Source of the DNA: Dyadobacter sp. SG02
GTDB taxonomy: Bacteria > Bacteroidota > Bacteroidia > Cytophagales > Spirosomataceae
Assembly (NCBI RefSeq): GCF_900109045.1
Contig: NZ_FNYL01000011.1
Coordinates: 62,001-126,000, forward strand
DNA: 64,000 bases
Reading direction: 5' to 3'
The notes beneath the pieces are model-generated. The model saw only the letters and a list, made by a program, of their open reading frames with translations, had not been told where the DNA came from and did not search any database. This document shows positions 1 through 8,653 of this stretch, in pieces (position 1 is the first letter of the stretch; each line of letters begins with the position of its first letter). The translations under genes and the position numbers were made by a program.

Positions 1-1881
1 CCGACCACACTCGATTTTCACTACCGCAACCCCTATCTGAAAGACAACAATGTCCTTGCCGACGTCGTCCGTAAATGCCACGAAAAGGGCATTAAGGTAA
101 TCGTCCGCTTCGATTTCAGCCGCGTTCATGAAAGTATCTTCAAGGCCCATCCCGACTGGTGCTACATTTCCCCCAAGGGTGAACGCATGATCAATACCGA
201 TATGTACGTGGTGTCGATCAACGCGCCTTATGTGCAGGAAAAAGCATTCAAAATCATCGAAGAGGTGATCAATACTTTCCCGATCGACGGCATTTTCCTG
301 AATATGCCCGGTTACCAGGTCAATAACCCCTACGAAAGCAAATACCACGGGATCGATCAGAACGAGTACGACAGAAAGCGTTTTGCGGAGTTCAGTAGCG
401 GTAAGGTGCTGCCGATCGAGGAAAACAAATCAGATCCGCTCTTTCAGCAATATCTGGAATTTAAAAAAGCAACGGTCGAAGATTGGTCTGAACGGCTGCA
501 CAAGCTGGTCAAATCCAAAAATGAGCAGATCGCGATCTGTACTTATTCCGACAAGTTTGTGGACATCATCCGCCACGAATCGCAAAGCATGACCACCCTG
601 CCCTACTGGCCCTACACGGCGTCGGACAACGTCGGTAATGCGGTCAATTCGTTCCCGGATCACATTATCAGCAATGCGAGCATTCAACAGATTTCGTTTC
701 AGTCACGGTACAATGCCGTGGAGCCGGAAGAAACACGCATCAGGCTGTACGAGAATATCGCCAACGGTTCGGGGCTGGATATGAGCATGATGGGCGACAT
801 GCGCGGGTATGAGGACGAGCGTAGCTATCCTGTTTTCAGGAAGGTTTATGGTTTTCACAAAAAGAATGAAGCCTATTTCGGCAAATACAAATCGGTGGCT
901 AAAATTGCGGTCGTCGCGCCCGGCGCCTGGCCGAACGGCGAGCCAATGCAGGAATACCGAGGCATTCAGCTGATGCTCCGCGAGGCGCATATCCCGTTCG
1001 ACATTGTGGAAGACGGCCAGATCGCCAACCTGGAACAAAAAATGAAAGGGTACAAGCTGATCATCCTTCCCGAAATCACCTACCTGAAACCGGAAGCCAT
1101 TCGCATATTGAAAGAAGCCAGCCGGCAAGGCACGAACCTGATCGCTACCAATCGTACATTGTTCGACAGTCCTGAAACATTGCAGGGGCTTTTTGGTGCC
1201 AAAATCGAGAAAAAGGACAACGACGGCGCCGGTAACTACCTGGTACCCGACGATCGGAGCATTTTCAAGAGCTTCAAAGGGCAGAGCATGCTCTTCTGGA
1301 AGTTCAACCTCGGGCTCTACGATCTTTCAGGTACCGATCAAAAACTGCTGCCCATCTTAGCGAAAGGTCGCCCCGGCCCGCCGGAGATCATCGGCGGCCA
1401 CGATCGCACGGGTTATTATGCATTGGGTATCAAAAACCATCCGAACAGTAAAGCGGCGATTTTCCCGGTCAACCTGGGCCGGATCTATTACATGCACGGG
1501 TACCAGGAACACAAAAACCTCTTGCTGGATATGGTCCGCCACATGCTACCTGAAATCGCACAAAATTTCGAGACAAATGCGCCTGCCAGAGTCGAAACGG
1601 TATGGAAGGAATTTACCAAAAATACCCCGGAAAATCGCGCCAAAAACACGCCTGACGGCCATATTCTGCATTTGATCAACCTGACCGGTTTCAGTGGAAA
1701 TACCTATTTCGAACCATTACCTGTCCACAACTTGCAATTCAAAATCAGGTTGGCGAAAAAACCGCAAAAAGTATTTACATTGACGGATCACAAGCCTTTG
1801 AACTTCACCTGGAAAGAGGGTACGATCACAGTCCCGCTCGCCCACCTCGCGGAATTTGAAAGCATTGTGATGGAATACTAA
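1..1881 (+). CDS. Glycoside-hydrolase-like protein, 5' truncated by window edge
   Basis: The frame is open from base 1, so the true start lies upstream and the ATG at 187 is internal; 626 residues are visible. The first ~230 residues read like the second half of a TIM barrel (HPDWCY near residue 50, DGIFLNMPGY near residue 95). A Rossmann-like segment follows at about residues 295-460 (YRGIQLMLREAHIPFDIVED), resembling the beta-galactosidase trimerisation-type domain that follows GH barrels, and then a beta-rich tail. This layout is typical of predicted glycosidases of the GH42/GH29-like superfamily, but I cannot assign a family or substrate without the N-terminus. The membrane-protein gene starts 22 bp downstream on the same strand, so the two are probably co-transcribed. 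Confidence 0.7.
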   Translation, partial: PTTLDFHYRNPYLKDNNVLADVVRKCHEKGIKVIVRFDFSRVHESIFKAHPDWCYISPKGERMINTDMYVVSINAPYVQEKAFKIIEEVINTFPIDGIFLNMPGYQVNNPYESKYHGIDQNEYDRKRFAEFSSGKVLPIEENKSDPLFQQYLEFKKATVEDWSERLHKLVKSKNEQIAICTYSDKFVDIIRHESQSMTTLPYWPYTASDNVGNAVNSFPDHIISNASIQQISFQSRYNAVEPEETRIRLYENIANGSGLDMSMMGDMRGYEDERSYPVFRKVYGFHKKNEAYFGKYKSVAKIAVVAPGAWPNGEPMQEYRGIQLMLREAHIPFDIVEDGQIANLEQKMKGYKLIILPEITYLKPEAIRILKEASRQGTNLIATNRTLFDSPETLQGLFGAKIEKKDNDGAGNYLVPDDRSIFKSFKGQSMLFWKFNLGLYDLSGTDQKLLPILAKGRPGPPEIIGGHDRTGYYALGIKNHPNSKAAIFPVNLGRIYYMHGYQEHKNLLLDMVRHMLPEIAQNFETNAPARVETVWKEFTKNTPENRAKNTPDGHILHLINLTGFSGNTYFEPLPVHNLQFKIRLAKKPQKVFTLTDHKPLNFTWKEGTITVPLAHLAEFESIVMEY

Positions 1882-1903
1882 ACTAAATCAAACGCTACCC
1901 CTT

Positions 1904-2320
1904 ATGAAACCCAGACTCTTGCTGCGCCTCGCTGCGTTGTGTATCCTTATTCACTTAATCGGGCATTTCTTCGGCCATTTCTCGTGGAAAGAAACCCCCG
2001 ATCCCGTCAAACAGGAGGTAATCCGCCAGATGACGGGCCCGAAGTTCGAATTTATGGGTGTCATGCGGAGCATGGGTGATTACTTTGAAGGTTACGGGCT
2101 TATTCTCTTCGTCGTATATGGCATGTCGATAGCGCTGATCATGTCCGCCGCCCGGTACTGCGACAGCGACCATGACATCGCTCGGAAAGTGCTCACACCC
2201 ATCGGGATCGGCTACGTGGCCATGGGAGCCATTGAATTTGTATATTTCTTCCCGTTTGCCGGCTCGATAAGCCTCGTCGCCGGCCTGCTGGTAGTTCTCG
2301 CCATTTTCCTGAACGGCTAG
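1904..2320 (+). CDS. Small integral membrane protein, function unknown
   Basis: This 138-residue protein has about four hydrophobic segments: residues 5-25, 60-82 (YGLILFVVYGMSIALIMSA), 97-115 and 118-136. A short soluble stretch rich in charged residues lies between the first two. The N-terminal HLIGHFFGHF is histidine-rich beside the first membrane segment. The layout recalls small LIC_13387-like membrane proteins, but that is only a resemblance. It follows the glycosidase-like gene by 22 bp and probably shares its transcript; it ends 4 bp before the convergent esterase gene. No function can be inferred. Confidence 0.7.
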   Translation: MKPRLLLRLAALCILIHLIGHFFGHFSWKETPDPVKQEVIRQMTGPKFEFMGVMRSMGDYFEGYGLILFVVYGMSIALIMSAARYCDSDHDIARKVLTPIGIGYVAMGAIEFVYFFPFAGSISLVAGLLVVLAIFLNG

Positions 2321-2324
2321 GCAT

Positions 2325-3752
2325 TTACAATTTGGGAGCGTCCGGCTTGCTGGGCGCTTCCGCCGGATTGGCACCGCGGGTTTTCAGTTTGCGACTGTAA
2401 GTTTTGTTTTGGGTTTTGATAAAAAGTGTATCTAAATCCTTCCCGCCAAAAGCCAACGCCGAAACACGTCCACTTGAAACCGGCAATATCGCATTCACGC
2501 GGCCGGTCTGATCAAGTATTTGTACCCCCATGTGTGTAGCCACGTAAATGCGGCCCTCGCGGTCGCACACGATGGACAATGCTCCTGCATTCTCCTCGGT
2601 GTCCGGCGAATGTAGCCAGCCGAATTTTTGCTTGTAAACCAGTTTCCCGCCCGGCTGAATTTGATAGGAATAGAGCCAATGCGAGGTGGGCTCCACAGTG
2701 TATGCCAATGTCTGGTCCGGTGATACTGCTATCGCCGCACCTGCCGCACTTTTGCCGACGGCAGCCAGTATCCCTGCTGGTTTGATATTAAACTGAAATG
2801 CATTTGTTTCCTTCCATTCCTCGCCCGGAATCAGCAATGCCGACAGAAATGCATTCTGCGATTGCCCTTTCTTCACCGGCTCCGGCCAGCCTTTCCACAA
2901 ATAGCGCATAGCCTCCGGGAACAGCGCGGTGCCCTGCTTGCCATTGTGGCCGCCTTCCCCCCATTTGTGCATTACTTCATAACCCGCAAATGTGAGCGCA
3001 CGCAGCATGGTTTGATTGGCCATCCACCAGTCACCCGCATAGATGTTCAGGTCGTTGGCGCCGTCCTGCATGTAAATGCGAATGGGCTTGGGCTCCACCT
3101 TTCGTAGTAATGTGGGGTAACGGTCCGCGCCGCGCAGGCCCACGTAGGTACCTATCGCGCTAAAAACGCGTGAAAAAGCATCAGGCCGCTCCCAGGCGGC
3201 GGTGAATGCGCACACCGCTCCGCTGCTCGAACCGCCTATGGCCCGGTCGTTGCCGTTTTTGGAAAGGCGAATCGCCCGGCCGTCGCTGGTTTTCTTTTTT
3301 TCTACCTCGGGCAGGATTTCTTCGAGGATAAACCGCGCGTAGGCATCGCCGAGGCCGTCGTATTCGAAACTGCGGTTGAACCGGTCGTTAGCCGCATTGG
3401 GGTCGGCCGCTTTCACACGCCCGTGCATGACGAAAACGCCGATCGTGACCGGCATTTCCTTTTGGTGAATGAGGTTGTCGAACACCGTCGGGGCCTTCCA
3501 TTGAATACCGTCCTGGTTCACATACACACACGCGGGCGCCTCGGGCTTATACTGCGCGGGCACATACACCCAGTACTCGCGCCACGTGCCCGGGAAAATT
3601 TTGGATTGATCGAAAACAAATTTCAAAACCTCGCCCTTCGGCACGCCCGGATGTTCCTCCGACGCCGGATCGACAGCATAGTTTTCTTCCGGGGTTTGCG
3701 CATGAGTATTAATGGTTGTAAAAAAGCAGAACAGGAACAAAAGACGCTTCAT
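2325..3752 (-). CDS. Secreted esterase with C-terminal beta-propeller-like domain
   Basis: A 475-residue exported protein with a signal peptide (MKRLLFLFCFFTTINTHAQ). Residues ~40-295 form an alpha/beta-hydrolase of the esterase D / enterochelin-esterase type. The nucleophile elbow GGSSSG lies at residues 173-178 (Ser176), with a likely acid in YMQDGAND (~230) and the histidine in GEGGHNG (~267). Residues ~310-460 resemble an SMP-30/gluconolactonase-type propeller (AVSPDQTLAYTV, GALSIVCDREGRIYVATHMGVQILD). This two-domain layout is common in Bacteroidota and Planctomycetota secreted esterases, probably acting on plant ester linkages. The substrate is unknown. It lies just upstream of the 22-residue gap region leading to the acyltransferase-like gene and may be co-transcribed with it. 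Confidence 0.8.
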   Translation of the reverse strand: MKRLLFLFCFFTTINTHAQTPEENYAVDPASEEHPGVPKGEVLKFVFDQSKIFPGTWREYWVYVPAQYKPEAPACVYVNQDGIQWKAPTVFDNLIHQKEMPVTIGVFVMHGRVKAADPNAANDRFNRSFEYDGLGDAYARFILEEILPEVEKKKTSDGRAIRLSKNGNDRAIGGSSSGAVCAFTAAWERPDAFSRVFSAIGTYVGLRGADRYPTLLRKVEPKPIRIYMQDGANDLNIYAGDWWMANQTMLRALTFAGYEVMHKWGEGGHNGKQGTALFPEAMRYLWKGWPEPVKKGQSQNAFLSALLIPGEEWKETNAFQFNIKPAGILAAVGKSAAGAAIAVSPDQTLAYTVEPTSHWLYSYQIQPGGKLVYKQKFGWLHSPDTEENAGALSIVCDREGRIYVATHMGVQILDQTGRVNAILPVSSGRVSALAFGGKDLDTLFIKTQNKTYSRKLKTRGANPAEAPSKPDAPKL

Positions 3753-3782
3753 GCAGGTGTGTATTTATATTAAAACAATAGA

Positions 3783-4982
3783 TTACAAATAGCTGAGCCA
3801 CCACGTCCGCTTCCGGGCCCGGTACTCGCCGTACCACTTGCAGGGCCAGTAAAGTGCCACCACGATCAGTATCCAGATCAGGTAGGTTTGTCCAAGCGGA
3901 TACCCGAATTCGTTGGGCCGGAATTTAAAGAAAAGGCTGTCGTCGGTAGCCTGCTGCCAGGTGTAGCCGGAGAGGAACACGATCACCATGGTCATGATGT
4001 GGATGACGTAAAAATGCACGAGGAAAAAGAAAAACGGTACCCTGCCGTAAACGGTACAAATGCGGCTGAATGCATTGTCCGTTCGTTCGGTCAATGCCAG
4101 CAGAATGAGTATCGGCCCCTGGGTCATGAAGGTGAAGAACAGCGAAGGGGGATATTTGGTCACATTGAAAAAGGACATGAAAGTTTTGATACCCGTATCC
4201 TGCGTCGACCAGGGTGCAGGGTCGCCATAGCCATTGATGAGCCTCAAAACCACAAACAGCACAGTAAGCGCAGCACCGACCAGCAATAGCAACCGCTTAC
4301 GACGGGCGGGATCCGCATTGCGGTTATAGAGCATGCCCAACCCGTAACCTGACATCATAATGCCCGCCCAGGGGAATATTACATAAAGAAAGACGATCGC
4401 TCCACCATCGGGCCGGGGCAGGAATGTGCCCCTACCGGTCCAGAATATGCGCAGCAGGATATCGGCAAGGGAATTTTCCTGTAACTGTACATAATCCAGC
4501 AGATTATGCCCGAGTACCAATGCCAAACCGAGTATCAGCACGGTTTTCGGAGAAGCAAACCGCACCGCGACACCCAGCACGATCATCGCCCCGCCCAACG
4601 CCCAGAAGACGGCGAAAAACAGTGTTTTGTAATAAATATCAAATGTGAATGCGAACGTCATAAACACCATTTCCACCAAAATAAGCCAGAAACCGCGCTT
4701 GATCAGAAACGAAGATTTCTCTGCCGCGGTTTTGTTCACGCCCGATAAATAGGCGGACAAACCGGATAGCATCATGAAACTCGGCGCGCAGTAATGCGTG
4801 ATCCATCGTGTGAAAAACAATGCAGGCGTGGTGGTAGCAAGGTCGGTAGGATCCCCGGTAGCGCCGGCGATGTGAAAGAAGTCGCGGACATGGTCGAGTG
4901 CCATGATAATGATGATCAGTCCGCGTACGGTGTCGATCGACCGGATGCGGCTGTTGAGGGTGCTGGTGGTAGTGGTATACAT
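3783..4982 (-). CDS. DUF1624/HGSNAT-like multi-pass membrane acyltransferase
   Basis: A 399-residue membrane protein with about ten hydrophobic segments. The N-terminus RIRSIDTVRGLIIIIMALDH is the hallmark of the heparan-alpha-glucosaminide acetyltransferase / DUF1624 group (R-x-x-S-(I/L)-D-x-x-R-G). The aspartate and histidine of the first membrane helix (ALDHVRDFFH) are the conserved pair. The family is thought to transfer acyl groups to sugars across the membrane, using cytoplasmic acyl-CoA. It is transcribed toward the esterase gene 30 bp downstream, which suggests a functional link between acylation and de-acylation, but that is inference. The C-terminus is basic (KWYGEYRARKRTWW) and probably cytoplasmic. 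Confidence 0.75.
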   Translation of the reverse strand: MYTTTTSTLNSRIRSIDTVRGLIIIIMALDHVRDFFHIAGATGDPTDLATTTPALFFTRWITHYCAPSFMMLSGLSAYLSGVNKTAAEKSSFLIKRGFWLILVEMVFMTFAFTFDIYYKTLFFAVFWALGGAMIVLGVAVRFASPKTVLILGLALVLGHNLLDYVQLQENSLADILLRIFWTGRGTFLPRPDGGAIVFLYVIFPWAGIMMSGYGLGMLYNRNADPARRKRLLLLVGAALTVLFVVLRLINGYGDPAPWSTQDTGIKTFMSFFNVTKYPPSLFFTFMTQGPILILLALTERTDNAFSRICTVYGRVPFFFFLVHFYVIHIMTMVIVFLSGYTWQQATDDSLFFKFRPNEFGYPLGQTYLIWILIVVALYWPCKWYGEYRARKRTWWLSYL

Positions 4983-5068
4983 GACTAATATGAGTTGAAA
5001 ACAACTGACCTAAGAAGCCACATAAATTACTGATTTACTGCCTATATCCCTTCAACAAACGGCAACAA

Positions 5069-5113
5069 AAATCCCGTTATTTCCCAACAAAATGCTGAGC
5101 AATAACGGGATTT
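5069..5113 (-). terminator. Rho-independent terminator after ROK kinase gene
   Basis: A 13-bp perfect inverted repeat (AAATCCCGTTATT at 5069-5081 and its complement at 5101-5113) encloses a 19-nt loop. Read on the minus strand it ends in a T-rich run (GGGATTTTTGTTG). It lies 18 bp beyond the kinase stop codon. Confidence 0.75.
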
Positions 5114-5130
5114 GAAAAGTTGAAACGCGA

Positions 5131-6030
5131 TTATAGCAATGCCGCCCCGAAAACACCCGCGCTGTCGCCCAGTTTGGGCTTCACGATAGGCGTCGTGACA
5201 ATTCCTTTATTGAAAATATACTTACGGATACGCTCGTAGCCTGCGGTGTAGAGCAAATCGATATTACCCACGCCGCCGCCGATCACGATCAGGTTCGGGT
5301 CAATGACATTAATGAGTGTCGAAATCGCCCGTCCGTAATATTCAAGCAGGCGTTCGATAGTTGCTTTCGCGTGTTCGTCGTTTCCGGCGTGGTATCTTTC
5401 CAGCACGGTTTTCATCGATACTTTCTCCCCGCTCAGCTTTTCATAATGGCGCTCCAATGCCGGACCGGCGATCACCTGCTCCACACAGCCTGCCTTGCCA
5501 CAGTAGCACGGGTCGCCGCCTTCTTCTAGGATATTGTGGCCCCATTCGCCGCCGATACCGTGGTGCCCGCCGATGATCTTGTTGTTCACAACCAGCCCGC
5601 CGCCTACGCCGGTGCCCATTATCACACCGAAAACGACTTCCGCTCCGTGGTAATCCTTACCCGCGCCCATCAATGCCTCGGCCAATGCAAAACAGTTCGC
5701 ATCATTCGCCAACTCGCAAGGCACGCCCAGTATTTTTTCCAGATCGGTCTTCAACGGCATTCCGTTGAGGCAGGTCGTATTGGAATTTTTCATTAACTGC
5801 GAATCCGGTTCCAATACGCCGGGCGTCGCGAAACCGATCTTCCGCGGCCGCTCGCCTACCTGATCCGCTACCATGTCGATCAGCTTTTTGATCTGCGACA
5901 GGATATGATCATAACCATTCACGGATTCCGTCGGCACGCGCATCCGTACCACCACTTCCAGATTCCTTTCGGGATCCAGCACTGCACATTCTATTTTAGT
6001 ACCTCCTAAGTCGATTCCCCAGAGTTTCAT
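5131..6030 (-). CDS. ROK-family sugar kinase
   Basis: A 299-residue cytoplasmic ATP-dependent hexose kinase of the ROK family. The phosphate-1 loop is GIDLGGTKIECAV (residues 5-17). The catalytic region is MGTGVGGGLVVN (~137-148), followed by HHGIGGEWGHN. The zinc-binding cluster is CYCGKAGCVE (~175-184), with the histidine of the preceding GEWGHN as the fourth ligand. The phosphate-2 motif is IVIGGGVG. Length and motifs fit glucokinase, fructokinase, mannokinase or N-acetylhexosamine kinase, which sequence alone does not separate. It lies 73 bp downstream of the FucP-type symporter gene on the same strand, so it probably phosphorylates the imported sugar. Confidence 0.9.
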   Translation of the reverse strand: MKLWGIDLGGTKIECAVLDPERNLEVVVRMRVPTESVNGYDHILSQIKKLIDMVADQVGERPRKIGFATPGVLEPDSQLMKNSNTTCLNGMPLKTDLEKILGVPCELANDANCFALAEALMGAGKDYHGAEVVFGVIMGTGVGGGLVVNNKIIGGHHGIGGEWGHNILEEGGDPCYCGKAGCVEQVIAGPALERHYEKLSGEKVSMKTVLERYHAGNDEHAKATIERLLEYYGRAISTLINVIDPNLIVIGGGVGNIDLLYTAGYERIRKYIFNKGIVTTPIVKPKLGDSAGVFGAALL

Positions 6031-6074
6031 TCTATTATTGCTAAACTAAAGATTGGATCAATAAAAAAAGAAAA

Positions 6075-6097
6075 CGGCAGCCGAAAGCCGACTGCCG
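6075..6097 (-). terminator. Terminator hairpin after symporter gene
   Basis: The 6-bp arms CGGCAG (6075-6080) and CTGCCG (6092-6097) enclose a further short GC-rich stem. On the minus strand they are followed by TTTTCTTTTTTTAT. The hairpin sits 6 bp past the symporter stop. It may partly uncouple the kinase gene from the transporter gene. Confidence 0.65.
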
Positions 6098-6103
6098 AAG
6101 TTT

Positions 6104-7354
6104 TTAAAGCACTTTATAATATTTGTAACCAAACAGGAAGATCACCGCATAACAGATGATGGGAAGGTAGTAGGCATGCGCCACGTTTGTTTCCGCCACC
6201 GCGCCCATGGCGAACGGGAAGAACGCGCCGCCCACGACACCCATTGAAATAAATGATGATGCCTGCTGCGTATGTGCGCCCAGGTTTTTCAATCCGAGAC
6301 TAAAAATGGTTGGGAACATGATGCTGAAAAAGAAGTTCAGCATCAGCAATGCGATAAATGATGGCCAGCCAAGGCTTTGCGCGATAATCAGGCACATTAC
6401 AATATTACATGCAGCAAAAATCGCTAGCAAAGAATGTGGTGCAATAAAACGCATGAGGAATGTACCCACGAAACGGCCTGTAAGCATCAATACGAAGAAA
6501 ATGATCATGTAGTTTCCAGCCACAGCGTCGGAGAAACCCATTTTCTCGTGACCGTAGTTAATAAAAAACGCCCACGTACCGGCTTGTGCAGCTACGTTGA
6601 AAAATTGCGCCAAAACTGCCCATTTGAAATGTCTGTGCTGGAAAAGGCCTCTCTCCGGATGCGTGTCCACATTGGCAACAGCAGGATCTACGGCTCCGTG
6701 GGGATCGATAAGTGCCGGTACTTTAACAAATGAAAACAATACTGCGATCGTAGCAATCACACTTCCTATGACGATGTACAATGTTTTTACCGAAGTAAGG
6801 TCCGTACTGCCTTCCACATTATTTCTCAACAAAAAATAAGAACCAACGGCCGGTCCGATAATTGTACCCAATGCATTAAATGCCTGGGCAAAATTGATAC
6901 GCATGTCACTCGTACGCTGATCTCCCAGCGACGCGACAAACGGGTGGGCAACCGTTTCCAAGGTGGAAAGACCGCAGCCCAGAATGAACAACGCTCCTCC
7001 AAAGAATGGAAATGAAGCCGCAGCAGCAGCCGGAACAAACAAAAACGAACCGACAGCAAAGAGCGTCAGTCCGAAAAGAACGCCATTTTTATAGCCAAAA
7101 CGCTTCATGAATAACCCCGCCGGAATCCCCATCACACCATAAGCCCCGAAGATCGCGAATTGCACAAATGCGGATTGTGTTTTGGTCAGACTTAAAACGT
7201 GTTGAAAGTGTTTGTTGAGCACGTCCCCCATTGTGATGGCAATCCCCCAGAACATAAAAAGGGATGTAACGAAGACCAGGGTAACAAGGTATTTTTTGTC
7301 GGTGAACTTGGGCGGGGAGGCGTGAACGGAGCCGGCAGACGAATGGTTGCTCAT
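6104..7354 (-). CDS. FucP-type MFS sugar:H+ symporter
   Basis: A 416-residue major facilitator protein with about 12 hydrophobic segments. The N-terminal half matches the fucose/glucose-galactose permease branch: FVTSLFMFWGIAITMGDVLNKHFQ in the first helix, TQSAFVQFAIFGAYGVMGIPAGLFMKRFGYK, then LGCGLSTLETVAHPFVASLG. In this family the second motif lines the sugar pathway. It should import a free monosaccharide across the inner membrane. Neighbours are a ROK kinase downstream and CE15 and CE1 esterases upstream on the same strand, which favours a hexose or pentose released from plant polymers. Fucose itself is not supported, as no fucose isomerase or fuculokinase is nearby. Confidence 0.88.
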   Translation of the reverse strand: MSNHSSAGSVHASPPKFTDKKYLVTLVFVTSLFMFWGIAITMGDVLNKHFQHVLSLTKTQSAFVQFAIFGAYGVMGIPAGLFMKRFGYKNGVLFGLTLFAVGSFLFVPAAAAASFPFFGGALFILGCGLSTLETVAHPFVASLGDQRTSDMRINFAQAFNALGTIIGPAVGSYFLLRNNVEGSTDLTSVKTLYIVIGSVIATIAVLFSFVKVPALIDPHGAVDPAVANVDTHPERGLFQHRHFKWAVLAQFFNVAAQAGTWAFFINYGHEKMGFSDAVAGNYMIIFFVLMLTGRFVGTFLMRFIAPHSLLAIFAACNIVMCLIIAQSLGWPSFIALLMLNFFFSIMFPTIFSLGLKNLGAHTQQASSFISMGVVGGAFFPFAMGAVAETNVAHAYYLPIICYAVIFLFGYKYYKVL

Positions 7355-7389
7355 TTAGCTGAATAGTAAAATTAAATATTAGGTTCGGT

Positions 7390-8637
7390 CTATTTTTGCA
7401 AATGTAAATCAGAGAAATTTAAAAACTCTATCCAGTCGAACATTTTAACGTCGTGCCCGCCCGGCCGAATATGAAAGCCGATTTGGCCTGATAAGGGCTG
7501 ATTCAGTGCCGGAAACGGGCTGTCGGGCAAGCCGTTCGTCCCTAAAAACCGGTACACCGCATCCGCGGCCCGCGCGGTGGCGAACTCGCCCTGGGGATCG
7601 GAATTTTTGTCGTCCTCCGCCGTTGCCAGGTACACAGGTCTCGGAGCAATGAGCGAAAGGACGAAATGCTGATCGAACGGCAGCTCGGTATCTTTGCCTT
7701 TGTATTTCGCGAAACTTCGCGCAAACCAATGCGGAAAGGCCGTACAAAGCCGGTTGATATCCTCGCCCACGGCGCGCCGGAACTGCTTTCCGCCCCCCGC
7801 GCCCGACTCATTGCTCAGTACAGCCGCGAACCGGCGATCCGTTGCGCCGGCCCAGAGCGCAGCCTTGCCCAGCCGGGAAAAACCGAACACCGCCACGCGT
7901 TTCGAATCTATATCCTTATCGGTTTCCAGGTAATCCATCCCACGGCTCAATGCCCAGGCCCAGGCGGCAACAGTACCGAAATTATCTTCGCGTTGCTGCA
8001 ATTCGGGATACAATGGGTGCACGCCGGTTTGAAATGCCTGCGCTTTCCGGTCCGAAGCAACTTCCTCGCGGTAGAGCGTGACGAGCGCGTACCCGCGTGC
8101 GAGAATGCTGTCCACAGCCCATTGCGAGGCATTTACACCCCGGCAGGCATCGGTAGCTTTTCCATCCACCGCGCAAGGGAACATCCGGCTGTTTTCGACC
8201 CACGCGGTGGTCAGTTTAATACCCGGATCGGCGTGAATGGCCTGGTTACCGATGAAATTCAATCCGATAATGGCCGGTACAGGCTGCCTGCGCTGATTTG
8301 GAATATAAATCAGCAAATCAAACTGTGCTTCCTTGCTTTTTTCGGTGATATGGACGGTCACTTGCTTGCGCGTTGCTTTACCGCCCAGCGCATGCTTGTC
8401 CAGGTCAAAAACTTCGAAACGCATGTTTTTGGGGCGTTCCGGCATTGTACCGTACATTTCGCGCGTCATGGTTTCGAGGATTTCCTTCCGCCTCCGTTCC
8501 CAATCCTTCACGGACTTTACCTTTTTACCACTGTTAAAAGTAAATGGATCGGCCAATGCCTGATTACCCTCCTGGGCGTGTAATATTTTGGGTAAAACAG
8601 TCAGGCACAATGCCAGTAATAGAACGGAAACCCTCAT
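7390..8637 (-). CDS. CE15-type glucuronoyl esterase (secreted)
   Basis: A 415-residue protein with a signal peptide (cleavage likely after LHA, residue ~21). It is an alpha/beta hydrolase whose nucleophile elbow GFSRLGKAALWAGA (252-265, Ser254) matches the G-x-S-R-x-G-K signature of carbohydrate esterase family 15. Conserved context includes FGTVAAWAWALSRGMDYL before the elbow and LSNESGAGG after it. The likely catalytic histidine is in RPGGHDVKMFDW (His395). CE15 enzymes cleave ester bonds between 4-O-methylglucuronate on xylan and lignin alcohols. It lies 16 bp downstream of the CE1-like esterase gene and is probably co-transcribed with it, together acting on esterified hemicellulose. Confidence 0.85.
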   Translation of the reverse strand: MRVSVLLLALCLTVLPKILHAQEGNQALADPFTFNSGKKVKSVKDWERRRKEILETMTREMYGTMPERPKNMRFEVFDLDKHALGGKATRKQVTVHITEKSKEAQFDLLIYIPNQRRQPVPAIIGLNFIGNQAIHADPGIKLTTAWVENSRMFPCAVDGKATDACRGVNASQWAVDSILARGYALVTLYREEVASDRKAQAFQTGVHPLYPELQQREDNFGTVAAWAWALSRGMDYLETDKDIDSKRVAVFGFSRLGKAALWAGATDRRFAAVLSNESGAGGGKQFRRAVGEDINRLCTAFPHWFARSFAKYKGKDTELPFDQHFVLSLIAPRPVYLATAEDDKNSDPQGEFATARAADAVYRFLGTNGLPDSPFPALNQPLSGQIGFHIRPGGHDVKMFDWIEFLNFSDLHLQK

Positions 8638-8653
8638 TGTAAGCAGGTTATAT

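Noticed and set aside
6104..7354. True L-fucose permease
   Set aside because: Family membership is clear, but there are no fucose isomerase, kinase or aldolase genes nearby, so the substrate is left open.
7666..8583. Long plus-strand reading frame opposite the CE15 esterase gene
   Set aside because: It lies wholly antisense to a gene with clear family motifs, its composition is rich in Arg/His/Pro as expected of a shadow frame, and no domain is visible.
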